Shown: positions 33,046 to 41,387 of the stretch, in pieces | How the letters are laid out: each line of letters begins with the position of its first letter | Position numbering within the stretch: position 1 is the first letter of the stretch | Assembly (NCBI GenBank): GCA_002787405.1 | Contig: PCWQ01000006.1 | Location: 1-52,139 of the forward strand | Reading direction: 5' to 3' | Length of the DNA stretch: 52,139 nt | From: Candidatus Komeilibacteria bacterium CG11_big_fil_rev_8_21_14_0_20_36_20 | GTDB lineage: Bacteria > Patescibacteriota > Patescibacteriia > UBA1558 > GWA2-36-10 | Position numbers and translations under genes: made by a program | Notes under the pieces: model-generated | What the model saw: only the letters and a program-made list of their open reading frames with translations | What the model was told of the DNA's origin: nothing | Databases searched by the model: none

Positions 33046-33439
33046 TCAAGCACAGTGGCTGTTGATTGATCGAAATAAAATTAAGAACAGTTATAATTTC
33101 ACAATTACTAAAGAAAAAGGAGTTCTTTTTCATTTAGATCAGTTTTTAAAGAAAAATAAATTAGATTTAAAAAATACTACAGCCATTGCTTTGGCGGTGA
33201 GGCAGATCAGTTTAACTCAGATTAAAATTATAACAGCCGTGATTAATACTTTGGGCTGGCAATTAAATATTCCGGTTGTTGGTGAATTTGAATGTTTACA
33301 GCCAATAGAAAAAATATTGCCAGGTTTGCTTAAAAATTTAGAAAAACAAAAAAAATTCCAGCCAATTAAAGTTGTTTATAAAAATCAGCCCGAGATTACT
33401 ATTAGCTCTAAAAAAAGAAAGTTTGTGATAAAGAAGTAG
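33014..33439 (+). CDS. TsaB-like degenerate ASKHA protein (tentative)
   Basis: The 141-residue protein is similar in layout to the N-terminal half of TsaB, the scaffold for making t6A in tRNA: LIDRNKIKNSYNF, a helix, then TTAIALAVRQISLTQIKIITAVINTLGWQLNIPVVG, which parallels the 'GPGSFTGxRxGxxxAxxxAxxxxIPxxG' segment but has lost its glycines. The start overlaps the preceding gene; no better one is visible. It could equally be an unrelated small protein. Confidence 0.4.
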   Translation: MIIILNILENNQAQWLLIDRNKIKNSYNFTITKEKGVLFHLDQFLKKNKLDLKNTTAIALAVRQISLTQIKIITAVINTLGWQLNIPVVGEFECLQPIEKILPGLLKNLEKQKKFQPIKVVYKNQPEITISSKKRKFVIKK

Positions 33440-33493
33440 ATTATTAATTTTTAAGCCGCAGTATAAAACGGCGGTATTTTATTTTCTTTTGTT

Positions 33494-33612
33494 ATTCTGG
33501 AGCGGAGCGATAGAATCTGGCTATTAATTTTCTAAATTCTATCACCCCTCGACTTTCCGTGGACCGATCGCTAGCGCTCTGGTTCACGGCTCGTTCGGGG
33601 TTCCGGAATGAT
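33494..33612. repeat. GC-rich palindromic repeat, copy A
   Basis: It contains CACCCCTCG ... GACCGATCGCTAGCGCTC ... TTCGGGG at 33543-33600, shared with 35258-35313. A 9-bp inner stem CCGTGGACC / GGTTCACGG (one G-U) encloses GATCGCTAGCGCTCT. An outer pair ATTCTGGA / TCCGGAAT makes about 120 bases foldable, like a REP or MITE unit. The rest of 33440-33740 shows no gene. Confidence 0.75.
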
Positions 33613-33740
33613 TTTATATTTATTATTTATGACCTGATTAAACATCAGTTGTTTGCACCGTAAGTCGTGAAATAGTGCTTATATTGCCATAAAGTGCTGT
33701 GCAACGTTCTATATTGTGGATAACTTCGAAGGTATTTTTA

Positions 33741-33770
33741 TTGACAGTGGATAAAATAGTGGAGTATAAT
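33741..33770 (+). promoter_or_regulatory. Promoter of the dcw cluster
   Basis: TTGACA and a consensus TATAAT have an 18-base spacer, 74 bases before mraZ. Confidence 0.85.
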
Positions 33771-33789
33771 GTATATACATCCCATAAAT

Positions 33790-33826
33790 GTGGAAAAAAG
33801 TGGGGGAATACTAATTAAAGTTGTGG
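33790..33826 (+). promoter_or_regulatory. Probable MraZ-binding boxes
   Basis: GTGGA at 33790 and GTGGG at 33800 repeat with a 10-base period, and GTGG occurs again at 33823. MraZ is known to bind TGGG-type repeats spaced 10 bases apart upstream of its own gene. They lie just downstream of the -10, so binding would repress. Confidence 0.6.
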
Positions 33827-33843
33827 ATAACTTTTTGTAAATT

Positions 33844-34275
33844 ATGTTCATCGGTGAATATAAGTATAATTTAGATGACAAAAATCGTCTAGCTATACCG
33901 AGTAAATTTAGAAAATTATTTGCTGGCGGAGCCGTAATTACCAAAGGTTTGGATAATTGTTTGTTTATTTATACAGCCAAAGAATGGGATAAGTTGGTTG
34001 ATAAGTTAGCCAACTTGCCGATCAGTCAGGCAAAGTCGCGCGCTTTTTCGCGCATGATGTTAGCCGGAGCAATGGACGTGAGATTAGATGGACAAGGCCG
34101 GATGGTTTTGCCGGATTATTTAAAAGATTTTGCCAGTTTAGATAAAAAAATAATTGTAGCCGGACTTTATAACCGTTTGGAAATCTGGGACGAAAAACTC
34201 TGGGCTAAATATCAGAGAGTTTCTGAAAAAGATAGTAATCAAATTGCGGAGGGGTTAGTAGATCTAGGTATTTAA
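33844..34275 (+). CDS. mraZ: Transcriptional regulator MraZ
   Basis: The 143-residue protein has two AbrB-like repeats: MFIGEYKYNLDDKNRLAIPSKFR at the start and MDVRLDGQGRMVLPDYLKDFA at about 78. Both DxxGR/DxxxR loops are present. It binds DNA as a ring and controls the dcw cluster. It precedes rsmH by one base, the usual order. Confidence 0.97.
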   Translation: MFIGEYKYNLDDKNRLAIPSKFRKLFAGGAVITKGLDNCLFIYTAKEWDKLVDKLANLPISQAKSRAFSRMMLAGAMDVRLDGQGRMVLPDYLKDFASLDKKIIVAGLYNRLEIWDEKLWAKYQRVSEKDSNQIAEGLVDLGI

Positions 34276-34276
34276 T

Positions 34277-35275
34277 ATGTCACTTGATTATCAGCATATC
34301 AGCGTATTGGGTAAAGAAATTATTGAGTATTTAAAGCCGCAGCCAAATCAGAATTTTGTAGACTGCACCTTAGGTGGTGGGGGACACACAGAGAAAATTT
34401 TGCAAAGAACTGGCCCGCAGGGAAAAGTATTAGCTTTTGAGAGAGACCAACGGGCTATTGAAGCGGCCAGTAGGCGTTTAAAGAAATATCAAAATAGATT
34501 AATTATTATTAATCAGAATTACGTTCATTTAGAAGAAGAGATTATCAGGCACAGGCAGGAAATAGCGGAGATTTCGGGAATTATTCTTGATTTAGGTCTG
34601 TCATCAGACCAATTAGATCAGGCAGGTAGAGGTTTTTCTTTTAAAGATCAGGGTCATCTGGATATGCGTTTTGATCCTAATAGTCAGAAAGTCACCGCTA
34701 GTGATATTGTGTTAACTTGGCCTGAGGATAAATTAGTCAAAATCTTCCGGGAGTATGGCGAAATCCGCCAAGCTAAAAAGATTGCTCAAGGCATAGTTGC
34801 CTGGCAAAAAGCCCCAACAGTAGAAAAACAAAAATCAAATATTTTACAAACTTCCGTGTTTGTTTCGACCATACTCCGGATTTTGAATATTAAGCCGGAT
34901 AATTTAAAAAGATATAGGATTCATCCGGCGACGCAAATTTTTCAAAGTTTGCGGATTGCGGTTAATGATGAATTAAATAATCTGAAGCAAGTTTTGCCGC
35001 AAGCGCTTGAAGTCTTAGCTTATCGTGGGCGTCTAGCGGTAATAAGTTTTCATTCTTTGGAAGACAGGATAGTGAAGGATTATTTTAAGGCAATAGCCAA
35101 AACTTGTGTTTGTCCGCCAGCCGCGCCGATTTGTACCTGTCATCATCAAGCTGAAATCAACATTATTAATAAAAAGCCACTCCGGCCTACGGCTGAAGAA
35201 ATTTCAGTCAATCCTAGAAGTCGCAGCGCTCTTTTGAGGGTTGCGGAAAAAATTAAACACCCCTCGATCCCATGA
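34277..35275 (+). CDS. rsmH: 16S rRNA (cytosine-1402-N4)-methyltransferase
   Basis: The 332-residue protein has HISVLGKEIIEYL, the SAM motif FVDCTLGGGGHTEKIL, GIILDLGLSSDQLDQAGRGFSF, HPATQIFQSLRIAVNDEL and ISFHSLEDRIVKDYF. It is complete. The last residues (KHPSIP) and the TGA are supplied by the GC-rich repeat beginning at 35258, so the original C-terminus has been altered. It follows mraZ by one base. Confidence 0.97.
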   Translation: MSLDYQHISVLGKEIIEYLKPQPNQNFVDCTLGGGGHTEKILQRTGPQGKVLAFERDQRAIEAASRRLKKYQNRLIIINQNYVHLEEEIIRHRQEIAEISGIILDLGLSSDQLDQAGRGFSFKDQGHLDMRFDPNSQKVTASDIVLTWPEDKLVKIFREYGEIRQAKKIAQGIVAWQKAPTVEKQKSNILQTSVFVSTILRILNIKPDNLKRYRIHPATQIFQSLRIAVNDELNNLKQVLPQALEVLAYRGRLAVISFHSLEDRIVKDYFKAIAKTCVCPPAAPICTCHHQAEINIINKKPLRPTAEEISVNPRSRSALLRVAEKIKHPSIP

Positions 35276-35313
35276 ACCGATCGCTAGCGCTCTGGTTCAC
35301 GGTTCGCTCGGGG
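35258..35313. repeat. GC-rich palindromic repeat, copy B
   Basis: It shares CACCCCTCGA, ACCGATCGCTAGCGCTCTGG, TTCACGG and CTCGGGG with copy A at 33543-33600. The inner stem is CCATGAACC / GGTTCACGG with one mismatch. It lies over the end of rsmH and before the ftsL-like gene; the stem could also end or slow transcription. Confidence 0.85.
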
Positions 35314-35329
35314 CAGAAAAACAAAAACA

Positions 35330-35647
35330 ATGAAATTATCCCAGCTGTCTAAAATTTTGTCTAAAGTAAAAAAATACAGAACAATTATGATAACCATGGT
35401 TGTTTTATTATGGATGGTTACCTTAGTTTCCAGCAATTATGCTAATCATCAGAATTTAGAGAGAAATGATTTAAGCCAAAATGTTAGAGTTGCTGAAGAT
35501 GAATGGAGGTTATTACATGCCGCTGTTAGTGAATTACAGACTACAGAGAGGATTGAAAATGAAAGTAAAAGATTAAATTTAGTCCAGGTGCAACGACAAG
35601 ATATAATTTATTTAGATAATTCAGAAGGAAAAGTCGCTTTAAAATAA
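35330..35647 (+). CDS. ftsL: FtsL-like cell-division protein
   Basis: The 105-residue protein has a basic N-terminus, one membrane helix (residues 17-33) and a coiled-coil region (AEDEWRLLHAAVSELQTTERIENESKRLNL), as in FtsL/DivIC. Sequence conservation in this family is poor; the call relies on topology and its place between rsmH and ftsI. It acts in the divisome that activates FtsI. Confidence 0.8.
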   Translation: MKLSQLSKILSKVKKYRTIMITMVVLLWMVTLVSSNYANHQNLERNDLSQNVRVAEDEWRLLHAAVSELQTTERIENESKRLNLVQVQRQDIIYLDNSEGKVALK

Positions 35648-35653
35648 TTTGTA

Positions 35654-37471
35654 GTGATGCGCATTTTTGGTCTTAACAATTATCAACCAATATCAAGTTT
35701 TAGAATAAATGCCCTTCAGGGGGGTATTTTTTTCTTGATTATTTTGATTGTCGGTCAGTTGTTTTATATCCAAATTATTCAGCATAATTATTATTTGCAA
35801 AAAGGATTAGAACAACGCGCTGTCAGCCAGGAAGTAGAGCCGGAAAGAGGCAGAATTTTTGCTTTGGCTAGTGAAAACGGTCAGGAGCTTTATCCTTTGG
35901 CAATTAATAAAGTTTATTACGAAGTGAGTGTTAATCCTTCTAAAATAACTCGACCGCAGAATGTTACAGATATTCTGGTGGAAATTTTAGAATTAGATGA
36001 AGCAGAGGTTTTGAGTAAGATTAAAAAAGAAAACAGATATTACGAATTAATTGCTAAAGATGTTTCCAGAGAAAAAGTGGAGGAGCTTAAGTCGGCTTTT
36101 GAATTGTTGAAATTAGATATTAATAAAGATACATCAGACGATGAGCAACTTAAGACTACGGAGGAGGTGGGCGTTAATTTTATTAAAAATGTGTTACGTT
36201 TTTATCCGGATAAAGAAATAGGTGCGCATATTTTGGGTTTTTTGGGTTACGGAGAAGACGGTTATTCCCGAGTTGGTAAATATGGGCTGGAAGGATATTT
36301 TGAAAAAGAGTTGGCTGGTTTTAGTGGTCAGATCATTGGCGAGACTGATGTGCAAGGAGGCCTTTTAGCTGATAATGCTGGCCAGCCGGTTGAAGACGGA
36401 GCAGATTTAATTTTAACTATTGATCGGACTGTACAGTATACGGCCTGTAAAGCTTTAGAAAAAGCTGTGGTTCGTTATGATGCTCAATCAGGTAGTGTTA
36501 TTATCATGGAGAGTAAAACTGGAGCGATTAGAGCTATGTGTAATTACCCAAGTTTTGATCCCAATGAATATAGCCAAGTGGAGAGCCCTGATATTTATAA
36601 CAATAACGCCGTTTATTATAGTTATGAGCCGGGTTCGGTGATGAAAGCTGTGGCTATGGCTATTGCTATTGATGACGGCAAGGTTACGCCCGATACCACC
36701 TATAATGACGAAGGAGAAATCAAGTTTGCTAATAGCAAATCAATTAAAAATGCTGGCAACCAAGTTTACGGTCTGGTTGACATGAAAGATGTGTTGGCTT
36801 TGTCAATTAACACCGGCATTGTTGAAGCAACTTCTCAAGTTAATAATAAAATTTTTGAGGATTATATGAAAAAATTCGGTTTTGGCCGATCGATTGATAT
36901 TTCTATCAGCCAAGAAAGCAATGGTGATATAATATCTCTATCACATGATAAAGCTGATATTTACAAAGCCACCGCTTCCTACGGGCAGGGTATTACAGTT
37001 ACGCCTTTACAAATGCTTAATGCGGTTAATGTGATTGCCAATCGCGGTAATTTAGTCCAACCATATATTGTTCAGGAAGTGGATTATCCTAATGGAGAAG
37101 TGGAAAAATTTGAACCTATTACTTTGCGTCAGGTTATTTCCAAAAGTACGGCGGCTCAATTATCAGCGATGATGGTTAATGTGTTGGACAGCGATGAAAG
37201 TCATGTTGACAAAGCTAGAGTAGATGGATATTATGTAGCAGGAAAGACCGGCACCGCTCAAGTTTATAATCCTCAGACCAGTCGTTATTATAGTGATAAG
37301 TTTATTCATAATTTTGTCGGTTTTGCTCCCAATGATAATCCTAAGTTTACGATGATTGTTAAATTGGATTATCCTACGGCCGCTTTATATTCAGCTGATA
37401 CTGCGGCGCCTGTATTTGGCGAGATTGCCCAATTTCTGTTAGAATATTATCAAGTGCCACCTAATCGATAA
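35654..37471 (+). CDS. ftsI: Penicillin-binding protein 2 / FtsI transpeptidase
   Basis: The 605-residue class B PBP has an N-terminal membrane helix (about 20-42), a pedestal domain (ERGRIFA at about 64) and a transpeptidase domain with all three motifs: SVMK (PGSVMKAVA, about residue 327), SIN (LSINTG, about 387) and KTG (AGKTGTAQ, about 530). It cross-links septal wall. It starts 6 bases after the ftsL-like stop. Confidence 0.96.
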   Translation: MMRIFGLNNYQPISSFRINALQGGIFFLIILIVGQLFYIQIIQHNYYLQKGLEQRAVSQEVEPERGRIFALASENGQELYPLAINKVYYEVSVNPSKITRPQNVTDILVEILELDEAEVLSKIKKENRYYELIAKDVSREKVEELKSAFELLKLDINKDTSDDEQLKTTEEVGVNFIKNVLRFYPDKEIGAHILGFLGYGEDGYSRVGKYGLEGYFEKELAGFSGQIIGETDVQGGLLADNAGQPVEDGADLILTIDRTVQYTACKALEKAVVRYDAQSGSVIIMESKTGAIRAMCNYPSFDPNEYSQVESPDIYNNNAVYYSYEPGSVMKAVAMAIAIDDGKVTPDTTYNDEGEIKFANSKSIKNAGNQVYGLVDMKDVLALSINTGIVEATSQVNNKIFEDYMKKFGFGRSIDISISQESNGDIISLSHDKADIYKATASYGQGITVTPLQMLNAVNVIANRGNLVQPYIVQEVDYPNGEVEKFEPITLRQVISKSTAAQLSAMMVNVLDSDESHVDKARVDGYYVAGKTGTAQVYNPQTSRYYSDKFIHNFVGFAPNDNPKFTMIVKLDYPTAALYSADTAAPVFGEIAQFLLEYYQVPPNR

Positions 37472-37473
37472 CT

Positions 37474-38739
37474 ATGAAAAAAATTCTTTATTTCATTTTA
37501 AAAATATTGGCTCAAACTGTTGTTAATAAATACCAACCTAAAGTGATTGGTATTACTGGTAGTGTTGGCAAGACTTCGGCTAAAAAAGCCATTTTTTGTG
37601 TCTTAAAAAATAAATTTAGAGTGAAACAAAGTACTAAAAACTATAATAATGAGATCGGGTTGCCTTTAACAGTTTTGCTATGGGAACATTCACCGGGGAA
37701 GAATATTTTTAAATGGTTTGGTCTGTTCATTCACGCTTTAACTTTAATTTTTGCCAGAGAAGAAAAATATCCGGAGATTTTAATTTTAGAGATGGGGGCT
37801 GATCGTCCGGGGGATATTAAATATCTAACTTCCATTGCTAAACCGTCTATCGCGGTTATTACCGCCATCGGTCAAAGTCATTTAGAATTTTTTGGCACTA
37901 TAGAGAATGTGCTTAAAGAAAAAATTAGTATTTTAGATTCTTTAAATAAAGACGGTTTAGGCATTATCAACAGTGATGATCCTTTATTGCGTCGGACTAT
38001 CGGTCAAATTAAGACCAGATTAAAAACATTTGGCCAAAATGAAGATAGTGATGTAAGAGTCTTAAATGTCCATCTAGCAACTAGAGAAAATCAATATGGC
38101 ACTAGTTTTAAATTAAGCTATCGTGGAGCAGAGGTTCCAATGTTTATTCCAGAGGCCTTAGGATGGCAGCATGCTCAAGCTGCTGCCGCTGGCTGCGCAG
38201 TTGGGCTGTCATTAGGTTTGAATTTAATAGAGATAGGTGAGCAGTTAAAAGAATATGTTGCTGAGCATGGACGAAGTAAACTAATAGTGGGAATTAAAAA
38301 CAGCTGGATTATTGACGATACTTACAATGCTTCGCCTCAATCTGCAGCGGCCGTTTTAAATATTTTACACGATATGCCGATTAACGGAAGAAAAATTGCT
38401 GTCTTCGGCGATATGTTAGAATTGGGCAGTTTGAGTGAGGAAGGGCATCGGAAAGTTGGTCAGCAGATAGTAGAATTGAATATTGATTATTTATTTGTTA
38501 TCGGCGAAAGATCAAGAGATATTGCCCGTGGTGCTAAAGAAGCCGGTATGATTGAAGACAAAATTTATCATTTTGCTTTTACCAAAGAAGCAGGGTTGTT
38601 TTTGCAGGATCGGATTAAGGAAGATGATGTTATTTTGGTCAAAGGTTCGCGAGGATCTAAAATGGAGCAGGTAGTTTATGAGATTATGGCTAATCCCTGG
38701 GAATCAAAAGAAGTTTTGGTTGGTCCGGTGGATAAATAA
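37474..38739 (+). CDS. murF: UDP-N-acetylmuramoyl-tripeptide--D-Ala-D-Ala ligase MurF
   Basis: The 421-residue Mur ligase has the ATP loop GITGSVGKTSAKK (about residues 25-37), the NNEIGLPLTVL segment typical of MurF, a metal-binding LEMGADRPGDIKYL, ITAIGQSHLEFFG and the C-terminal DDTYNASPQSAAAVL. The N-terminal domain is shorter than usual, so the UDP-substrate domain is reduced. MurE, MraY, MurD, FtsW and MurG do not follow; a tRNA gene does. Confidence 0.92.
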   Translation: MKKILYFILKILAQTVVNKYQPKVIGITGSVGKTSAKKAIFCVLKNKFRVKQSTKNYNNEIGLPLTVLLWEHSPGKNIFKWFGLFIHALTLIFAREEKYPEILILEMGADRPGDIKYLTSIAKPSIAVITAIGQSHLEFFGTIENVLKEKISILDSLNKDGLGIINSDDPLLRRTIGQIKTRLKTFGQNEDSDVRVLNVHLATRENQYGTSFKLSYRGAEVPMFIPEALGWQHAQAAAAGCAVGLSLGLNLIEIGEQLKEYVAEHGRSKLIVGIKNSWIIDDTYNASPQSAAAVLNILHDMPINGRKIAVFGDMLELGSLSEEGHRKVGQQIVELNIDYLFVIGERSRDIARGAKEAGMIEDKIYHFAFTKEAGLFLQDRIKEDDVILVKGSRGSKMEQVVYEIMANPWESKEVLVGPVDK

Positions 38740-38767
38740 AAAAATCATTGGAAAAATTATCGAACAA

Positions 38768-38842
38768 GGCCCTATCGTCTAGTGGTTAGGACGCATGGTT
38801 CTCAACCATGTAACACGGGTTCGATTCCCGTTAGGGCTGCCA
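38768..38842 (+). tRNA. tRNA-Glu (CTC)
   Basis: The 75-nt cloverleaf has acceptor GGCCCTA / TAGGGCT (one G-U), anticodon stem CATGG / CCATG around TTCTCAA (anticodon CTC), T loop TTCGATT, and an encoded CCA end. Confidence 0.95.
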
Positions 38843-38869
38843 ATCATCAATTGTGATGATTTTTGTTTT
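38843..38869 (+). terminator. Terminator after tRNA-Glu
   Basis: ATCATCA / TGATGAT with an ATTG loop follows the tRNA CCA directly and is trailed by TTTTGTTTT. It overlaps the very end of the convergent nitroreductase gene. Confidence 0.8.
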
Positions 38870-39497
38870 ATCTAAAACTAAACAGGTCATCGCTAGCAAA
38901 CCGTATTTTTTGTCTAGGCAAATCAGCTTCCCTGTAACCAATAGCTAGATAAACCGTTGATTTGAGTCCTTTTGGCAATTGCAGGATTTTATCAATTTCT
39001 TCTTTGGCAAAACCCTCCATAGGGCAGGAATCTATTTGCATTTCAGCGCAGGCGGCCAGACCAAAGCCCAGCGCAATATAAACTTGTTTGGTTGCCCAAT
39101 TAATTATTTCCTCGTCAGATTTTTTATCAAGAAAGGATTTTAACATAGTTTTCAATGATGTTACTTTTTCTGGTAGAGCGGCAGGATCTTGATTGGCTAA
39201 TTGAGCATAATCATTAATTCTTTTTTCTAAATCTTGACGGTCAGTCCGAGCGCAGAAAATCAATAGATAAGCGCAGGAATCAATCTGTTCTTGCCCAAAT
39301 GATTTTTCTTTTAATTTTTTCTTTAGTTCCTGATCCTTAATTACATAGATATGATAAGATTGTAATCCATAAGAGCTAGGCGTATAGCGGATAGCTTTTA
39401 AAATTTTATTTAAATCTATTTCGGAGATATCTTTACGGATATCAAATTTTTTGGTGGCTTGGCGCCATTTTAAATTATCTAAAAATGTTTTTGCCAT
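38868..39497 (-). CDS. Nitroreductase-family flavoprotein (NfsB-like)
   Basis: The 209-residue protein has KWRQATKKFD near the start (FMN phosphate-binding Arg), RYTPSSYGLQSYHIYVIKD, NWATKQVYIALGFGLAACAEMQIDSCPMEGF and a YLAIGYR ending. It matches the NfsB/NAD(P)H nitroreductase group that uses FMN. The physiological substrate, perhaps quinones or flavin itself, is unknown. Alone on the minus strand. Confidence 0.92.
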   Translation of the reverse strand: MAKTFLDNLKWRQATKKFDIRKDISEIDLNKILKAIRYTPSSYGLQSYHIYVIKDQELKKKLKEKSFGQEQIDSCAYLLIFCARTDRQDLEKRINDYAQLANQDPAALPEKVTSLKTMLKSFLDKKSDEEIINWATKQVYIALGFGLAACAEMQIDSCPMEGFAKEEIDKILQLPKGLKSTVYLAIGYREADLPRQKIRFASDDLFSFR

Positions 39498-39597
39498 ATT
39501 TTTGATTAATTTGATTAGATAATTTGATTATAGCAATCTTCAAATTAAATTGCTAATTTTATGATTTTTGTTATAATTAGAGTAATAACTTAGAAAT

Positions 39598-40014
39598 ATG
39601 GTCAAAAAATCACATTATCAGAAATTAGCTCTAATCTTAATTGTTGTTTTCTTTGTCAGTGTTTGGCTGGAGCCGAGGTTTTTAAAAGATATTCCTTTGA
39701 TGTTTTCCGGCAATGATCCCTATGGCTTGGTCATTTCTTTCGGTCTGCTTAGTCTATTGGTGTTAGCTATTTTGTATTTGTTTTTTGGGGCTGGAACATT
39801 TTCCATCAATCGGGCTAGTAATTTATCGGTTAAATTTTGCTATGTGGCTTTAGCTTCCGGTGCTCTAATACCTTTGTTAGTCTTATTACTTTTTGTCTTA
39901 AGTCAAACTGGAGACTCGATGGGGTTGTTGTTAATTCTACCGTTTATTTATTTGGCTGGTATTTTTGCAGTTGTTTCGTTAATTTTATCCATTATTTCTA
40001 TTTTAAAAAAATAA
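39598..40014 (+). CDS. Small polytopic membrane protein, unknown
   Basis: The 138-residue protein has about four hydrophobic helices (residues 8-26, 44-64, 78-103, 110-136) and a short loop with NRASNLSVK. No family recognised. A -10-like TATAAT sits in front (ttTTATAATtag at about 39571). No partner is evident. Confidence 0.65.
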   Translation: MVKKSHYQKLALILIVVFFVSVWLEPRFLKDIPLMFSGNDPYGLVISFGLLSLLVLAILYLFFGAGTFSINRASNLSVKFCYVALASGALIPLLVLLLFVLSQTGDSMGLLLILPFIYLAGIFAVVSLILSIISILKK

Positions 40015-40044
40015 AACCCCCTGCCTAAATTAATAGAACAGGGG
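40015..40044 (-). terminator. Terminator of the porin-like gene
   Basis: On the minus strand CCCCTG / CAGGGG pairs around a 15-base loop and is followed by GTTTTATTTTTTT. It overlaps the end of the convergent membrane-protein gene. Confidence 0.7.
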
Positions 40045-40065
40045 ATCAACCAAGGAGGTTTGAGT

Positions 40066-40863
40066 TTAGTTGAAGGCGAAGTTTACTTCGCCGATTATTT
40101 TTTCATCTCGTGTTTCGTAGAAACACTTGATAAAACAATCCGTGGAAAATTCGTGGTTAATACCGAATAACCAAGAATCTTTTGTGTCGCCAAAATCATA
40201 TTGGCCATACAGCCGATTGTTGTAGGGTAATTGTACGTAGTTCTGGATGAAGAATAGATTGCCCAGTGCATCGTCACAACTCATTCCGCCCATATAGGGG
40301 TGGAGTAATCTGGTGGTCCAAGGACTTTCAAACATACCACCCAGACAGGTATTTTTTTCCCAAAATCCGGATAGACCGTAAAAGGTGAGAGCAAATGAAG
40401 AAGAATTATGGTTAAAATGAGTGGCTCGACCCGTAAAGTTTCCTTTTTTATACCAGATAGAAGTCCCGGTAGAATAAAGAGTATGGTGGTCTAACATATC
40501 TGGCCATCGAGTCAACCTCAGATTTTTTGGTCCTGGGTACAGGCAAGCGACGCTGTTGGGATGGATACCCACCACTAATGACACGGTGCCTTGCCATAAT
40601 GATTTATCAAACTGTCCGTAGGCCCATTTCACTATTGCAGAATTGATGTCAAACTCAAATTTAGTTTTGACGGTGCCGTTTTCTAAGAGTTGTGCAGTGG
40701 TTACTCCTACGCGAGCTCGTTGTATCTGATATTCATCACCGTCTTCGGTCGGTATATTTATTGAAATATAACCATACGGTGAAAGATTGAGATCTTGAGC
40801 TATGATCGGCGAAGCCGCAACGAGAATCATGAGAATTATAAAGAAAGTAATAGATTTGTGCAT
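40066..40863 (-). CDS. Porin-like outer-membrane beta-barrel protein
   Basis: The protein has 265 residues from the second of two adjacent ATGs, which is 6 bases after GGAGG; the first is only 3 bases away. A signal peptide (MHKSITFFIILMILVAASPIIAQ) precedes alternating aromatic strands. YGYISINIP, EYQIQRARVGVTTAQLLENGTVKTKFEFD and WAYGQFDKSLWQGTVSLVVGIHP match the start of phosphate-selective porin O/P proteins. The C-terminal strand ends in Phe-Asn (VNFAFN) rather than terminal Phe. It is shorter than typical OprP-like porins. CPR are thought to lack an outer membrane, so its presence is unexpected. Promoter, ribosome site and terminator are all strong. Confidence 0.65.
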   Translation of the reverse strand: MHKSITFFIILMILVAASPIIAQDLNLSPYGYISINIPTEDGDEYQIQRARVGVTTAQLLENGTVKTKFEFDINSAIVKWAYGQFDKSLWQGTVSLVVGIHPNSVACLYPGPKNLRLTRWPDMLDHHTLYSTGTSIWYKKGNFTGRATHFNHNSSSFALTFYGLSGFWEKNTCLGGMFESPWTTRLLHPYMGGMSCDDALGNLFFIQNYVQLPYNNRLYGQYDFGDTKDSWLFGINHEFSTDCFIKCFYETRDEKIIGEVNFAFN

Positions 40864-40911
40864 CATGCACCTCCTAATTGAGTTTAGTTTTAATTTACAA
40901 AGTAATGGGTA

Positions 40912-40940
40912 AATTTAGCATATTTTTTAAATTTTGTCAA
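40912..40940 (-). promoter_or_regulatory. Promoter of the porin-like gene
   Basis: On the minus strand, TTGACA and TAAATT are 17 bases apart, with a leader of about 40 bases to an AGGAGGTG ribosome site. Confidence 0.8.
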
Positions 40941-40989
40941 GGAGATTAGATATAGAAATTTTTAAAGAATTTGGCCTTAAAAAAGACGC

Positions 40990-41018
40990 TTGACGTTTAT
41001 TGTTATTTTTGCTAATAT
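40990..41018 (+). promoter_or_regulatory. Promoter of rplU
   Basis: TTGACG and TAATAT with a 17-base spacer, 38 bases before the start. Confidence 0.7.
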
Positions 41019-41056
41019 TCTATTGTTTTTTAGTAATAATCAATCATCAAAATTAT

Positions 41057-41377
41057 ATGTTTGCAGTCATTAAAACCGGTGGAAAGCAATATCAAGTCGC
41101 CAAAGGCGATGTTTTAAAAATTGAAAAATTACCCCAAGCTAAAGATGGTGGTAAAGTTATTTTTGATCAAATTTTGCTATTGGCCGATGATAAAGATAAA
41201 GTTACCTTAGGTAAACCATATCTGGATAAAGTCAAAGTAGAAGCCACCTTAGTGCGTAATTTTAAAGACAAAAAGATAGATGTCTTAAAGTATAAAAACA
41301 AGACAAGATACAGAAGGAAATACGGTCATCGTCAGCAATTAGCGGAAGTTAAGATTGATCAGATTGTTGTAAAATAA
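41057..41377 (+). CDS. rplU: 50S ribosomal protein L21
   Basis: The protein has 106 residues from ATG 41057, where L21 proteins begin (MFAVIKTGGKQYQV); the 41000 start runs through the promoter. KYKNKTRYRRKYGHRQ is the C-terminal rRNA-binding signature. The usual partner rpmA (L27) does not follow. Confidence 0.96.
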   Translation: MFAVIKTGGKQYQVAKGDVLKIEKLPQAKDGGKVIFDQILLLADDKDKVTLGKPYLDKVKVEATLVRNFKDKKIDVLKYKNKTRYRRKYGHRQQLAEVKIDQIVVK

Positions 41378-41387
41378 TTATTACCAT

